A stretch of DNA of 64,000 nucleotides from Avoscillospira_A sp052117125. Lineage in GTDB: Bacteria; Bacillota; Clostridia; Oscillospirales; Oscillospiraceae. Under the pieces are notes generated by a model that worked only from the letters and a program-made list of their open reading frames with translations, did no database searches and was not told where the DNA came from. The DNA is taken from NCBI RefSeq assembly GCF_052117125.1, contig NZ_JBQKJT010000012.1:61729-125728 (forward strand). The letters are read 5' to 3'. A program made the translations under genes and the position numbers. Positions 16,158 through 24,961 of this stretch are shown piece after piece (within the stretch, counting starts at the first letter, position 1; each line of letters begins with the position of its first letter).

Positions 16158-17882
16158 ATGGGGATTCTCAAGAAGAAGCAGACGGACGGGGCGGTGGCGG
16201 TAGAACCGGCGCCGTCTAAAAAACGTCTGCGGAAAATCATCGCCGCTGTAATTGTTCTGGCGCTGTTGGGCGGCGGCCTCTGGGCCTTCGGCGGCAGCGG
16301 CAAGGGACAGGAGCGGCAGACGGCGGCGTACACCACCGAGACCGTCACCCGGCAGGACATCACCACCGAACTGTCCTATTCCGGCACCTTGGAACCGGCG
16401 GACTCCTATATTGTCACCGGTCTGGTGGCCGGTGAGATTTTGACCGCGGACTTTGAAGAGGGCGATACGGTGAAAAAGGACGACGTCCTCTACACCATCG
16501 ACAGTTCCGACGCCGGCAACAGTCTGGAGCGGGCGGAAAACGCCGTGGCCCAGGCCCAGCGGTCCTATGACCAGCTGCTGGACAGCCTGGACGATCTGAG
16601 CATCCGCGCCAACACCGCCGGACAGGTTGTGGACCTGGCGGTGGAGGTGGGCGACGAGGTGGCCATGGGTCAGACCATTGCCACCCTGCGCGACAGCGCC
16701 ACCATGACCATCGAACTGCCCTTCCCCGCCGATGAGGCGGCGCTGTTCACCATCGGCCAGTCGGCCCAGGTGACGGTGGACGGCTCCTTTGAGACGGTCT
16801 ACGGCACCGTTACCTCCATCAGCGCTTCGGATACGGTCCTCAGCGGCAACCGCATCGTCCGCAATGTGGAGATCAGCGTCTCCAACCCCGGCGCCATCAC
16901 CAATACCACCACGGCCACGGCCACCGTAGGTACTTCGGCCTGCGCCCAGAGCGGTACCTTTGCCTATGCCGCTGAGAAGACCGTCATGGCCAAGACCTCC
17001 GGCGAGGTATCGTCCGTGCCGGTCAAGGAGGGCGACACGGTCTCCAAGGATCAGGTTTTGGTGGTCCTCTCCAGCGACACCCTGGACGATCAGCTTCAGA
17101 ATGCCGCCGATCAGGTGGAGGATGCCAAGCTGAGCCTGGACAGCCAGCAGGACAGCCTGGACAACTACACCATTTCCTCTCCCATCGACGGCACCATCGT
17201 GGACAAGACGTACAAGCAGGGCGACAACGCCGAGGCGGGCAAGCAGCTATGTACCATCTTCGATTTGAGCTATCTGACGTTCACTATGAACATCGACGAG
17301 CTGGACATCAGCCAGGTGGCCGTGGGCCAGAAGGTCCGCATCACCGCCGACGCCGTGGAGGGCCAGACCTTTGAGGGCACGGTCACCAAGGTCAGCATCA
17401 ACGGCACCACCTCCGGCGGCGTCACCGCCTATCCCGTCACGGTCCGCATCGACAACACCGACGGTCTGCTGCCCGGCATGAACGTGGACGGCGCCATTGT
17501 GGTGTCGGAGAAGCAGGACGTGCTGGCCGTGCCGGTGGAGGCCGTGGAGCGGGGCAATCAGATTCTGGTACAGACCGGCGATACCACGGAGACCCCCAAG
17601 GGCGAAACCGCCGAGAGCGGCATTCCCGCGGGCTTCGAGTATGTGGAGGTCACACTGGGCGAGACCAACGGCGACTACATCGAGGTCACCGAGGGTCTCA
17701 GCGACGGCGATGTGATCGCCTACATCCAGCCCACCTTTGAGGCGTCCAGTCTGATGGATGAGATGTACGGCCCCATGGGCTCGGAGACCATGGTGGTGGA
17801 AGCGGAGCCCATGCCCGGCGGCGGCGGACCCGGTGGCGGAGGCGGCGGCGGGATGCCCGCGGGCGGCGGAGGCGGCTTCTGA
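16158..17882 (+). CDS. MacA-like efflux adaptor (HlyD/RND-type membrane fusion protein)
   Basis: A 574-residue protein anchored by a helix at about residues 26-45. It contains two lipoyl/barrel-sandwich halves (ADFEEGDTVKKDDVLYTIDS and a later VKEGDTVSKDQVLVVL) with coiled-coil segments, then beta-barrel domains. It would link the MacB-like permease to an exported substrate across the cell envelope. The C-terminus is unusual: residues about 552-574 are almost all glycine and proline with methionine. The stop codon overlaps the next start (TGATG), so it is translationally coupled to the ATPase gene. Confidence 0.88.
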   Translation: MGILKKKQTDGAVAVEPAPSKKRLRKIIAAVIVLALLGGGLWAFGGSGKGQERQTAAYTTETVTRQDITTELSYSGTLEPADSYIVTGLVAGEILTADFEEGDTVKKDDVLYTIDSSDAGNSLERAENAVAQAQRSYDQLLDSLDDLSIRANTAGQVVDLAVEVGDEVAMGQTIATLRDSATMTIELPFPADEAALFTIGQSAQVTVDGSFETVYGTVTSISASDTVLSGNRIVRNVEISVSNPGAITNTTTATATVGTSACAQSGTFAYAAEKTVMAKTSGEVSSVPVKEGDTVSKDQVLVVLSSDTLDDQLQNAADQVEDAKLSLDSQQDSLDNYTISSPIDGTIVDKTYKQGDNAEAGKQLCTIFDLSYLTFTMNIDELDISQVAVGQKVRITADAVEGQTFEGTVTKVSINGTTSGGVTAYPVTVRIDNTDGLLPGMNVDGAIVVSEKQDVLAVPVEAVERGNQILVQTGDTTETPKGETAESGIPAGFEYVEVTLGETNGDYIEVTEGLSDGDVIAYIQPTFEASSLMDEMYGPMGSETMVVEAEPMPGGGGPGGGGGGGMPAGGGGGF

Positions 17883-18631
17883 TGGAAACACCCTTGATCG
17901 CCTTTGAAGAAGTCTCCAAGCTGTACCACATGGGCGACAGTATTGTGGTGGCCGCCGACAAGATTTCCATGGAGATATACCGGGGGGAGTTTGTGGCCAT
18001 TGTGGGCCAGTCCGGTTCCGGTAAGTCCACCTGCATGAATATCATCGGCTGTCTGGACGTGCCCACCTCCGGCCGCTACCTCCTGGACGGCCAGGACGTA
18101 GGCAAGATGAACAAGAACCAGCTGGCGGAAATCCGCAACAAAATGCTGGGCTTCATCTTCCAGCAGTACAACCTGTTGCCCAAGCTGACGCTGCTGGAAA
18201 ACGTCATGGTACCGCTGATGTACGCCGGCGTTCCCCTGAAGGAGCGGAAACAGCGGGCCATGGATGCGCTGGAGAGCGTGGGCCTGAAAGAAAAGTACAA
18301 GCACCGGCCCAATCAGCTGTCCGGCGGCCAGCAGCAGCGTGTTTCCATCGCGAGGGCTCTGGTGGGGATGCCGTCGGTGATTCTGGCCGACGAACCCACC
18401 GGCGCGCTGGACTCCAAGACGGGCCGGGAGGTCCTCAACATCCTCCAGGGGCTCAACCAGCAGGGCAACACGGTGGTTTTGATCACCCACGACAACTCCA
18501 TCGCCGCCACGGCCAAGCGGATCATTCGCCTGGAGGACGGCCGGGTGATCTACGACGGACCCTCCGACGACCCCAAGGCGTTCGTCCGGGGCGGCATGGC
18601 CGCCGGTGAGACGGGAGGTGCTCCCGCTTGA
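17882..18631 (+). CDS. MacB/LolD-type ABC transporter ATP-binding protein
   Basis: A 249-residue ATPase with Walker A GQSGSGKST, signature LSGGQQQRVSIARAL and Walker B VILADEPTGALD, characteristic of the LolCDE/MacB group. It would power the permease encoded next. Its start overlaps the adaptor stop by one base and its stop overlaps the permease start, so the three are made together. The substrate (antimicrobial peptide, lipid or surface protein) is unknown. Confidence 0.93.
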   Translation: METPLIAFEEVSKLYHMGDSIVVAADKISMEIYRGEFVAIVGQSGSGKSTCMNIIGCLDVPTSGRYLLDGQDVGKMNKNQLAEIRNKMLGFIFQQYNLLPKLTLLENVMVPLMYAGVPLKERKQRAMDALESVGLKEKYKHRPNQLSGGQQQRVSIARALVGMPSVILADEPTGALDSKTGREVLNILQGLNQQGNTVVLITHDNSIAATAKRIIRLEDGRVIYDGPSDDPKAFVRGGMAAGETGGAPA

Positions 18632-19821
18632 ACGTCATGGAATCCTTCAAAATGGCGGTGAGCAACATCCGCACCAGCAAAATGCGGTCGTTTCTCACCA
18701 TGCTGGGCATCATCATCGGTGTGGCCGCCGTCATTGTCATTGTGGGCATGGGCAACGGCATGGAAATTTACATGACCGAGCAGTTCGAGTCCATGGGTAC
18801 CAACACCCTGACCGTGTCCATCTATGGCCGCGGCACCGGCCGCACCGTCTCCGACGAGGACATGTACGAGATCGTAGCCCGCAACAGCGACGCCCTGGAG
18901 CTGCTGTCCCCCACGGTGTCCATGCAGTCTGCCGCCAAAATCGGTACCGACACCATTACCAGCACCTCCATCACCGGTGTCAGCGAGGACTATTTCACCA
19001 TCAAGGACTACGACGTGTCCATGGGCCGGGGACTGCAATATGTGGATATGCTCAAGCGCAGCCGCGTCTGTGTGGTGGGTACCTATCTCAATCAGGAGTA
19101 TTTCGGCGGCAACGCCCTGGGCCAGACCGTCAAAATCGGCGGCACCCCCTTTACGGTGGTGGGCGTCCTGAAGGAGATCGGCGACAGCACCGAATACAGC
19201 AGCGACAACGCCATTTTTGTCCCCTATACCACGGCGGCCCGGCTCAGCAATATGGGCACCATTTCCAGCTATACCGTCACGGTCACCGATGTGAACCAGT
19301 CCACCTGGTCCAAGGGCGTGCTGGAAAAAGAACTCTTTGATATCTTTGAGGACGAGAACGCCTACACGGTCATCTCCATGGCGGAGATTCTCGACCTGAT
19401 GACCCAGATGTTGGATGTGATGATCACCGTCCTGGCGGCTATTGCCGCCATCTCCCTGGTGGTGGGCGGCATCGGCATCATGAACATCATGCTGGTGTCC
19501 GTGTCGGAGCGGACCAGAGAGATCGGCGTCCGCAAGGCGCTGGGCGCCAAGGAACGGTACATCATGAGCCAGTTTGTCATTGAGGCCGCCACCACCAGCG
19601 CCATCGGCGGCGCGGTGGGCATCGCCTTCGGTCAGGCGCTGTCCAGTCTGGCCACGGTCATCATCGTCAACGCTCTGGACACCGATCTGGCGGTGACGCC
19701 GTCGGCAGGCTCCATCGCCCTGGCCGTGGGCATCTCCGTGGCCATTGGCATTCTCTTCGGCTATCTGCCCGCCAAAAAGGCGGCGCGGCTCAATCCCATC
19801 GACGCACTGCGTCACGACTAG
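18628..19821 (+). CDS. MacB-like ABC transporter permease (FtsX domain)
   Basis: A 397-residue permease with one N-terminal membrane helix (residues about 22-44), a large external MacB-type domain, and three C-terminal helices with an FtsX motif (GGIGIMNIMLVSVSERTREI). The start is a TTG overlapping the ATPase stop codon (TTGA); GGAGGTG 7 bases upstream supports it, although an ATG three codons later is possible. Unlike E. coli MacB, the ATPase is a separate protein here. Confidence 0.92.
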   Translation: MNVMESFKMAVSNIRTSKMRSFLTMLGIIIGVAAVIVIVGMGNGMEIYMTEQFESMGTNTLTVSIYGRGTGRTVSDEDMYEIVARNSDALELLSPTVSMQSAAKIGTDTITSTSITGVSEDYFTIKDYDVSMGRGLQYVDMLKRSRVCVVGTYLNQEYFGGNALGQTVKIGGTPFTVVGVLKEIGDSTEYSSDNAIFVPYTTAARLSNMGTISSYTVTVTDVNQSTWSKGVLEKELFDIFEDENAYTVISMAEILDLMTQMLDVMITVLAAIAAISLVVGGIGIMNIMLVSVSERTREIGVRKALGAKERYIMSQFVIEAATTSAIGGAVGIAFGQALSSLATVIIVNALDTDLAVTPSAGSIALAVGISVAIGILFGYLPAKKAARLNPIDALRHD

Positions 19822-19837
19822 GAGGTAGAATACGATT

Positions 19838-21697
19838 ATGTGGAAACGACTGACGGGCCTGTTTCTGGCCCTGACGCTGCTGGCCGGTCTCCTGGCCCTG
19901 CCGGCCGCCGCCGCCGAAACCACCGGCGAGCCGGTGGCCACGGTCCAGGCGTTGGGAATCCTCAACGGCGACCAGAACGGCAATCTCAATCTCTCGGGCA
20001 ATGTGACCCGGGCCCAGTTCTGTAAAATGCTGGTGGCGGCGTCGCCCTACAGGGACACCGTGGGCGGCAGCGGCGGATACTCCCTGTTCACCGATGTGAA
20101 AAGCGACCACTGGGCGGTGGAGTACATCAAAACCGCCGTGGATAACGGCTGGCTCCTGGGCTATCTGGACGGCAGCTTCCATCCCGACAGCTCCATCACC
20201 CTGGAGGAGGCGGCCACGGTGGCGCTGCGGGTCCTGGGCTACACCAATGCGGACCTGGCCGGTACCTATCCGGCGGCCCAGCTGTCCAAGTTCAACGCTC
20301 TGGGCCTGCACGCGGGCTTCTCCAAGGGCCAGGGCCAGGCCATGAGCCGCATGGACTGCGCGTGGCTCTTCTATAACCTGCTGGCGACGGAGACCAAGAG
20401 CGGCCAGATCTACGGTCAGACCCTGGGCTATACTCTGGATTCCACCGGCCATGTGGATTACGGTTCCCTAGTGACGTCGGAGACCGAAGGCCCCTTCACC
20501 GTGTCCGGCACCGTGTCCCTGCCCTTTGACCGGAACAGTGCCACCGTGTACCGCAACGGCCACGCCGCCGACTGGAGTCAGGTGGCAAACTACGATATTT
20601 ACTACTATAACACCAATTTGCAGACGGTATGGGTCTATTCCAACCGCATCACCGGTACCTATACGGCGGCCAGCCCCTCCGCGGTGGCTCCCACGTCGGT
20701 GACGGTGGCCGGCAACACCTATGCCATTGAATCCTCCACCGCCGCCCACAAACTGTCGTCCCAGGGCGAATACGGCATCGGCGACACGGTGACGCTGCTG
20801 CTGGGCATGAACGGCGGCGTGGCCGACGTCTGCGACGTATCCTCCGCCGCCGGTACCTACTACGGTGTGGTGACCAGTGCGGCCCAGCAGTCCATGGTTA
20901 CGTCGGGCGGCGACGCGGTGGTGGAGCAGACGCTGAAGGTCCTGTGTACCGACGGTGTGGAGCGCACCTTCACCGGTTCCTATGCCTACGACGTGGGCAG
21001 CGTGGTCCGGGTGGATTACGGACAGAAGTCCGTGGTGGAGCGGCAGGGCATTCTGGCCCTGTCCGGTAAGGTCAACAGCACCGGTACGTCCTTGGGAACG
21101 TACACCCTGTCCGATCAGGTGGAAATCCTGGATTCCAGCAGCTCCGGCAGCGCTGTGCGGATCTATCCCAAGCGCCTGGCCGGTGTGACGCTGGAGCGGG
21201 ACAATGTGCTGTTCTACCACATGGACAGCCAGGGGAAGATTGACCGGCTGATTCTGCGGGACGCCACCGGCGACGCCGAGGATTATGTCCTCTTCACGGC
21301 GGTATTTGACGACGTGGATGAAAAGGTTCCCTCCTACCAGGGCCAGTATTCCTACCTGCGCAACGGCCAGTCCCAGACCTATACCTCTGTGGACTGGATG
21401 TACCACCTCCAGGTGGGCGGCGGCGTGATCGAATACAACAAGGGCGTCGTGGACCAGATGAAAAACATCAGCAGCGCCACGCTCACCAGCCTGACCGGGG
21501 CCACGGCTACGGTGGGGAACCGAACCTACACGGTCAGCGACCGTGTGCAGGTCTATGTGGTGTCCGACGGCGAATATTTCGCGGTTCCCGCGTCCTCCGT
21601 GGAGGATACGGACCGGTATACGCTGACAGCGTGGTATGACGAGCTGGGCTATCCTGCCGGCGGCCAGGTCCGCCTGATTGTGGCCCGTGAAAAATAA
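19838..21697 (+). CDS. secreted S-layer homology (SLH) domain protein
   Basis: A 619-residue exported protein. Residues 1-26 form a signal peptide (LFLALTLLAGLLALPAAAA). Residues about 28-190 contain two to three SLH repeats (NVTRAQFCKML, SDHWAVEYIKTAVDNGWLLG, FHPDSSITLEEAATVALRVLG), which bind cell-wall polymers. The remaining 400 residues are beta-rich repeats without a family I recognise. It starts 16 bases after the MacB-like permease gene in the same direction, so it may be the exporter's partner or cargo. That link is inference. Confidence 0.83.
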   Translation: MWKRLTGLFLALTLLAGLLALPAAAAETTGEPVATVQALGILNGDQNGNLNLSGNVTRAQFCKMLVAASPYRDTVGGSGGYSLFTDVKSDHWAVEYIKTAVDNGWLLGYLDGSFHPDSSITLEEAATVALRVLGYTNADLAGTYPAAQLSKFNALGLHAGFSKGQGQAMSRMDCAWLFYNLLATETKSGQIYGQTLGYTLDSTGHVDYGSLVTSETEGPFTVSGTVSLPFDRNSATVYRNGHAADWSQVANYDIYYYNTNLQTVWVYSNRITGTYTAASPSAVAPTSVTVAGNTYAIESSTAAHKLSSQGEYGIGDTVTLLLGMNGGVADVCDVSSAAGTYYGVVTSAAQQSMVTSGGDAVVEQTLKVLCTDGVERTFTGSYAYDVGSVVRVDYGQKSVVERQGILALSGKVNSTGTSLGTYTLSDQVEILDSSSSGSAVRIYPKRLAGVTLERDNVLFYHMDSQGKIDRLILRDATGDAEDYVLFTAVFDDVDEKVPSYQGQYSYLRNGQSQTYTSVDWMYHLQVGGGVIEYNKGVVDQMKNISSATLTSLTGATATVGNRTYTVSDRVQVYVVSDGEYFAVPASSVEDTDRYTLTAWYDELGYPAGGQVRLIVAREK

Positions 21698-21947
21698 TCG
21701 CTGTTACGCGTATATCCTCCGGTGTGCCGACGGGACGCTGTACACCGGCTGGACCAACGATTTACAGCACCGCGTGGAAACCCACAACGCCGGGAAAGGG
21801 GCCAAATACACCCGGACCCGGCGGCCTGTGGCGCTGTGCTATTATGAGACCTTCGACACCGCTTCGGAGGCCATGCGGCGGGAGGCGGCCATCAAAAAGC
21901 TGACCCGCCAGCAGAAACTCCGGCTGATGGCTGGAACAACGGAATAA
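21687..21947 (+). CDS. GIY-YIG nuclease-domain protein (UPF0213/YhbQ-like)
   Basis: An 86-residue single-domain protein with the GIY-YIG core CYAYILRCADGTLYTGWTND and the AAIKKLTRQQKLRLM tail common to the YhbQ group. These small proteins are thought to act on DNA, but the role is not settled. I chose the GTG at 21687, which overlaps the end of the SLH gene by 11 bases in another frame; a TTG at 21678 is also open. Confidence 0.82.
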   Translation: MKNNRCYAYILRCADGTLYTGWTNDLQHRVETHNAGKGAKYTRTRRPVALCYYETFDTASEAMRREAAIKKLTRQQKLRLMAGTTE

Positions 21948-21949
21948 AT

Positions 21950-21996
21950 ACCGGCCCGCCGTGCAGTTTACAATGGCACGACGGGCCGGTCTGTTT
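21950..21996 (+). terminator. terminator of the exporter-SLH operon
   Basis: ACCGGCCCGCCGTGC pairs with GCACGACGGGCCGGT (one mismatch), followed by CTGTTT. Confidence 0.7.
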
Positions 21997-22123
21997 ATCC
22001 GCCGGTAACGGATGCGGTAGGAAACATATGGAATTGTCCGGGGTTCTGTGCTATACTTTTCACAAAAGAAGCGCGTCAAAGCCGACTGCGGCGCAATGAA
22101 ACTAGTACAAGGAGGAATCCGCG

Positions 22124-22564
22124 ATGATCCGTTGGAAACAGCAGGAAACTGGTGAGGGAGAATTTGACAGTCAATTTTTCCGCAATGAGGACGGCAACAC
22201 ACTCTGTGTTTACGCCAATGGAGACAGCCCCGATTGGATGGAGTGCGCCGAACGCTGTGTGGAGGCGTTCAACCACCTTCCGGACGCTGTGATTCAGGAA
22301 ATTTGCAAACAGCTCACAGACTGCGCCCAGGCAGGCGACGGCCTGGAGGAGGCGTTTGAACTGCCGCCCCTGGAGAGCCCCCAGGCGATTCTGGAGTATT
22401 GCTGGTTTGTGGCGCTGTATGTCGATCTGGAGAACGAAGACGACGAAATCGCCTATGCCGTGGAAGGCGAAGGGGAATGGGGCGAGAATATCGGCTTTTA
22501 CATCCAGAATAACCGGGTGGTTTATGTCGGCCCCGATTATCTGACGTATATGAAAAATGGCTGA
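22124..22564 (+). CDS. hypothetical acidic cytoplasmic protein
   Basis: A 146-residue protein with no family I can name. It is strongly acidic, has several tryptophans and cysteines (PDWMECAERCVEAF) and no signal peptide or membrane helix. Small acidic proteins of this shape include immunity or SMI1-like proteins, but there is no toxin gene beside it. The ATG at 22124 follows AAGGAGGA. An extended TATACT lies near 22051 as a possible -10 element, and a good terminator follows the gene, so it is probably transcribed alone. Confidence 0.7.
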   Translation: MIRWKQQETGEGEFDSQFFRNEDGNTLCVYANGDSPDWMECAERCVEAFNHLPDAVIQEICKQLTDCAQAGDGLEEAFELPPLESPQAILEYCWFVALYVDLENEDDEIAYAVEGEGEWGENIGFYIQNNRVVYVGPDYLTYMKNG

Positions 22565-22581
22565 TGTTCCATAGGATTCAC

Positions 22582-22612
22582 AAGGGCGGGACTTGCGTCC
22601 CGCCCTTGGTTA
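22582..22612. terminator. terminator hairpin between convergent genes
   Basis: A perfect 11-base stem AAGGGCGGGAC/GTCCCGCCCTT around TTGC, followed by GGTTAT. Confidence 0.65.
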
Positions 22613-22680
22613 TGTCCGGAAAATCACGCGACCGGTCGGTTGCCCCCGCCGCGTTGCGTGGTACGGATTTGCACCAGCGC

Positions 22681-23793
22681 TTACGACAACACAGTGGTTT
22701 CCGTCAGTTGGGCAAACTTGGCCTCGGCTTCCTGCAAAATCGTCAGGCCCGCCGACAGTTGGGTGCTGTCACAGATCAGCAGCACCGATTCTCCATGGGA
22801 TTTGGACGCGGCGGTGGCCGTCAGCCGTGCCGACGGCTGGTAGTAGACACAGTACCGGTTCTCCAACGCTGCCGCCTCCGCCGTCTCCGGCAGCAGACAG
22901 AGCAGCGTCTTACGGCCCAGGACCGCATCCAGAGCATCGTTGGCCGCCCGCAGCGCGTCTTCCATGGGGCGGTTGTCGCTGCTGTCCACCGTCAGGCCGA
23001 CGGCATATCCCGACACGGTGAGCTGCCGGACCAGATCGGGCTGCTCCCACAGCTCCTGTTCCGTGAAGAAAAACACAGCGGGCAGAGTTTCGGTTTGCAG
23101 CAGGGCCAGAGATTGGGCCATGGTGGCCCCGTCGGTGATGGCCAGATGGACCGTCACCGGTTCGCCCTCCTCCGGCTGCTCCGGCTCCGGCGCCGTCCCC
23201 GGCTGGGTGGGCTGCTGGGGTGTGGTGGGCGTGGAAGTCCCCGGCTGGCTGGGCTGTTCCGGCTTCGTTTGAGCGGACTCATACTGCTCCACCCGGTAGG
23301 CAATGAGATTTTCCGCCTTGGTGATAAACAGATTGTCGTCATAGACCTGGCTGCCGGTGGTGAAGCGCACCACCGTATAGCCGCCGGCACTGGTGAGAAC
23401 GCTGCACTGGACGCCGAAATGGGCGGCGGAATAGGCGGCAGGCAGGAAAATAACGCCGCCCCGGAGCACCGCTCCCAGGGGCTGGGTGGTGTTGTTTTCA
23501 TCGGTGACGCCGCCGCCGCTCAGGTCATAGACCAGGCGGCCCGTCCGGTCCGTCAGCGTCACCGTATTGGCGGTCGCTGAATAGACCGGGTAGATATCCA
23601 CGGAAGAAAACACCGTGTAGGGTACATAGTAGGTCCCGTTGGCGTAAAAGGGCAGTTCCCCGCCGGAAAGGGTCAGGGGAATGGTGTCGTTGACGGCCAC
23701 AAAGGCCAGATTGGACGCCCCGGCGGTGGGGACCGCCAACAGGGACAGCACCAGGGCCGCGCACAGCAGCAGATGCAGCAGTCGTTTGCGCAC
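22681..23793 (-). CDS. secreted protein: copper-amine-oxidase-N-like domains and a degenerate polysaccharide deacetylase domain
   Basis: A 370-residue exported protein. A signal peptide (LLHLLLCAALVLSLLAVPTAGA) is followed by two stalk-like beta modules similar to 'copper amine oxidase N-terminal' domains (ELPFYANGTYYVPYTVF, GVIFLPAAYSAAHFG), a proline-rich linker at about 175-215, and a NodB-like region. The NodB signature appears as LAITDG and PAVFFFTEQEL where active enzymes have TFDDG and ATFF, and the zinc histidine motif HSxxH is replaced by VDSSD. It is therefore probably non-catalytic. I chose the GTG at 23793, 8 bases after GGAGG. Confidence 0.68.
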   Translation of the reverse strand: MRKRLLHLLLCAALVLSLLAVPTAGASNLAFVAVNDTIPLTLSGGELPFYANGTYYVPYTVFSSVDIYPVYSATANTVTLTDRTGRLVYDLSGGGVTDENNTTQPLGAVLRGGVIFLPAAYSAAHFGVQCSVLTSAGGYTVVRFTTGSQVYDDNLFITKAENLIAYRVEQYESAQTKPEQPSQPGTSTPTTPQQPTQPGTAPEPEQPEEGEPVTVHLAITDGATMAQSLALLQTETLPAVFFFTEQELWEQPDLVRQLTVSGYAVGLTVDSSDNRPMEDALRAANDALDAVLGRKTLLCLLPETAEAAALENRYCVYYQPSARLTATAASKSHGESVLLICDSTQLSAGLTILQEAEAKFAQLTETTVLS

Positions 23794-23826
23794 CGTCTTC
23801 ACCTCCTGAGTTCGATGGATGGAGCG

Positions 23827-24528
23827 TTAATCATTGCGGCGGCGTCCGCCCACAATCAGCAGCAGACGCAGCAGCTGGGCCAGGGACACGGCCAGGGCCG
23901 CCACATACGTCATGGCGGCGGCGGAGAGGGTTTTTCTCGCGCCCACCATTTCGTCGTCGTCCAGCAGATGGCCCGATTCCAGCGCGTCTAAAGCCCGACG
24001 GCTGGCGTTGAACTCCGTGGGCAGCGTCACCAGCTGAAACACCGTGGACAACGCAAAACAGGCGATGCCCGCATAGGCCAGCTGGACGCCCAGTTCCCCG
24101 GAAATGAACAGCAGACCGATGAGAATCAAAGGCAGGGCCAGTTTGGAGCCGATGTTGGTGATGGGGATAATGGCGGCCCGCAGTTTGATGGGAGCATAGC
24201 CCACGGCGTACTGGATGGCGTGGCCCGCCTCGTGGGCCGCTACGCCGATGGCGGCGGTGGAGGTGTCGCTGTAGACCGCATCCGACAGGCGGATGACGTT
24301 GGTCCGGGGGTCGTAGTGGTCCGTCAGATTGCCGCCGATGCGTTCAATGCGGACGTTGCGCAGACCGTTGGCGTCCAGGACCATGCGGGCGGCGTCGGCG
24401 CCGGTAAGACGGCGGCGGGAGCGCTGCTGGGAATATTTGCGGAAGGTTCCGTTGACGCGGCTGCTGGCCCACATGGCAAACAGCACCGCGGGCAGCACCA
24501 GAACCAGATAGTAATAATCAAAAAACAT
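23827..24528 (-). CDS. membrane zinc metallopeptidase (YugP-like)
   Basis: A 233-residue protein with an N-terminal membrane helix, a zinc site HEAGH at residues 99-103, and two to three helices in the second half (LALPLILIGLLFISGEL, AALAVSLAQLLRLLLIVGG). The order matches the YugP family of neutral zinc peptidases. Its substrates are not known. The ATG at 24528 is preferred; a GTG three codons earlier is open. It is read away from the DnaA-box region upstream. Confidence 0.87.
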   Translation of the reverse strand: MFFDYYYLVLVLPAVLFAMWASSRVNGTFRKYSQQRSRRRLTGADAARMVLDANGLRNVRIERIGGNLTDHYDPRTNVIRLSDAVYSDTSTAAIGVAAHEAGHAIQYAVGYAPIKLRAAIIPITNIGSKLALPLILIGLLFISGELGVQLAYAGIACFALSTVFQLVTLPTEFNASRRALDALESGHLLDDDEMVGARKTLSAAAMTYVAALAVSLAQLLRLLLIVGGRRRND

Positions 24529-24574
24529 GGCAACCACACTTTCTTGCAGTTTTACAGCTATTGTACCCCAAGAT

Positions 24575-24945
24575 TGTGAATAAATCTACCCTCCGTTGTT
24601 TAGAACGGATTTTGTGGATAACCCTGTTGGGGAGCTGTGTATAAATTGTGGAAAACAGAACTCATATGGGCAATTTTGGCCCATCATAAGGGCCGAATCA
24701 TCCCCTATATTAGGGCCAATTTTGCCCCCTAGTAATAATAAAATAATAATAATAAATAAATTATAACTAGAAAGAAAGAATAAAAAGAAAGAAAGAGCGC
24801 CGAAGGGCAGTTATCCACAGATTGGTGCAAAAAAAGTTGACAATTGTAAAATTTTCTCTTCTAAACAACACGGCGGCAGCCCTTGATAACAGGGGCTTGC
24901 CGCCGTTGGTCTGTTGAAAATTGGAAACAACTGGTTCTATCCACA
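24575..24945. other. origin-like region: DnaA boxes flanking an AT-rich tract
   Basis: A gene-free 430-base stretch. DnaA boxes on the left point one way: tgtgaataa (24575-24583), tgtggataa (24613-24621, perfect), tgtgtataa (24636-24644) and tgtggaaaa (24647-24655). On the right they point the other way: TTATCCACA (24811-24819, perfect) and CTATCCACA (24937-24945). Between them lie GGGCC-containing repeats with AATTTT (24668-24727) and about 65 bases of almost pure A/T (24730-24795) with TAA and GAAA runs. This is the layout of a replication origin with an unwinding element. dnaA, dnaN and rpmH are not adjacent, so a DnaA-titrating or accessory site is an alternative. Confidence 0.5.
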
Positions 24946-24961
24946 GGGTATAATACCACTG

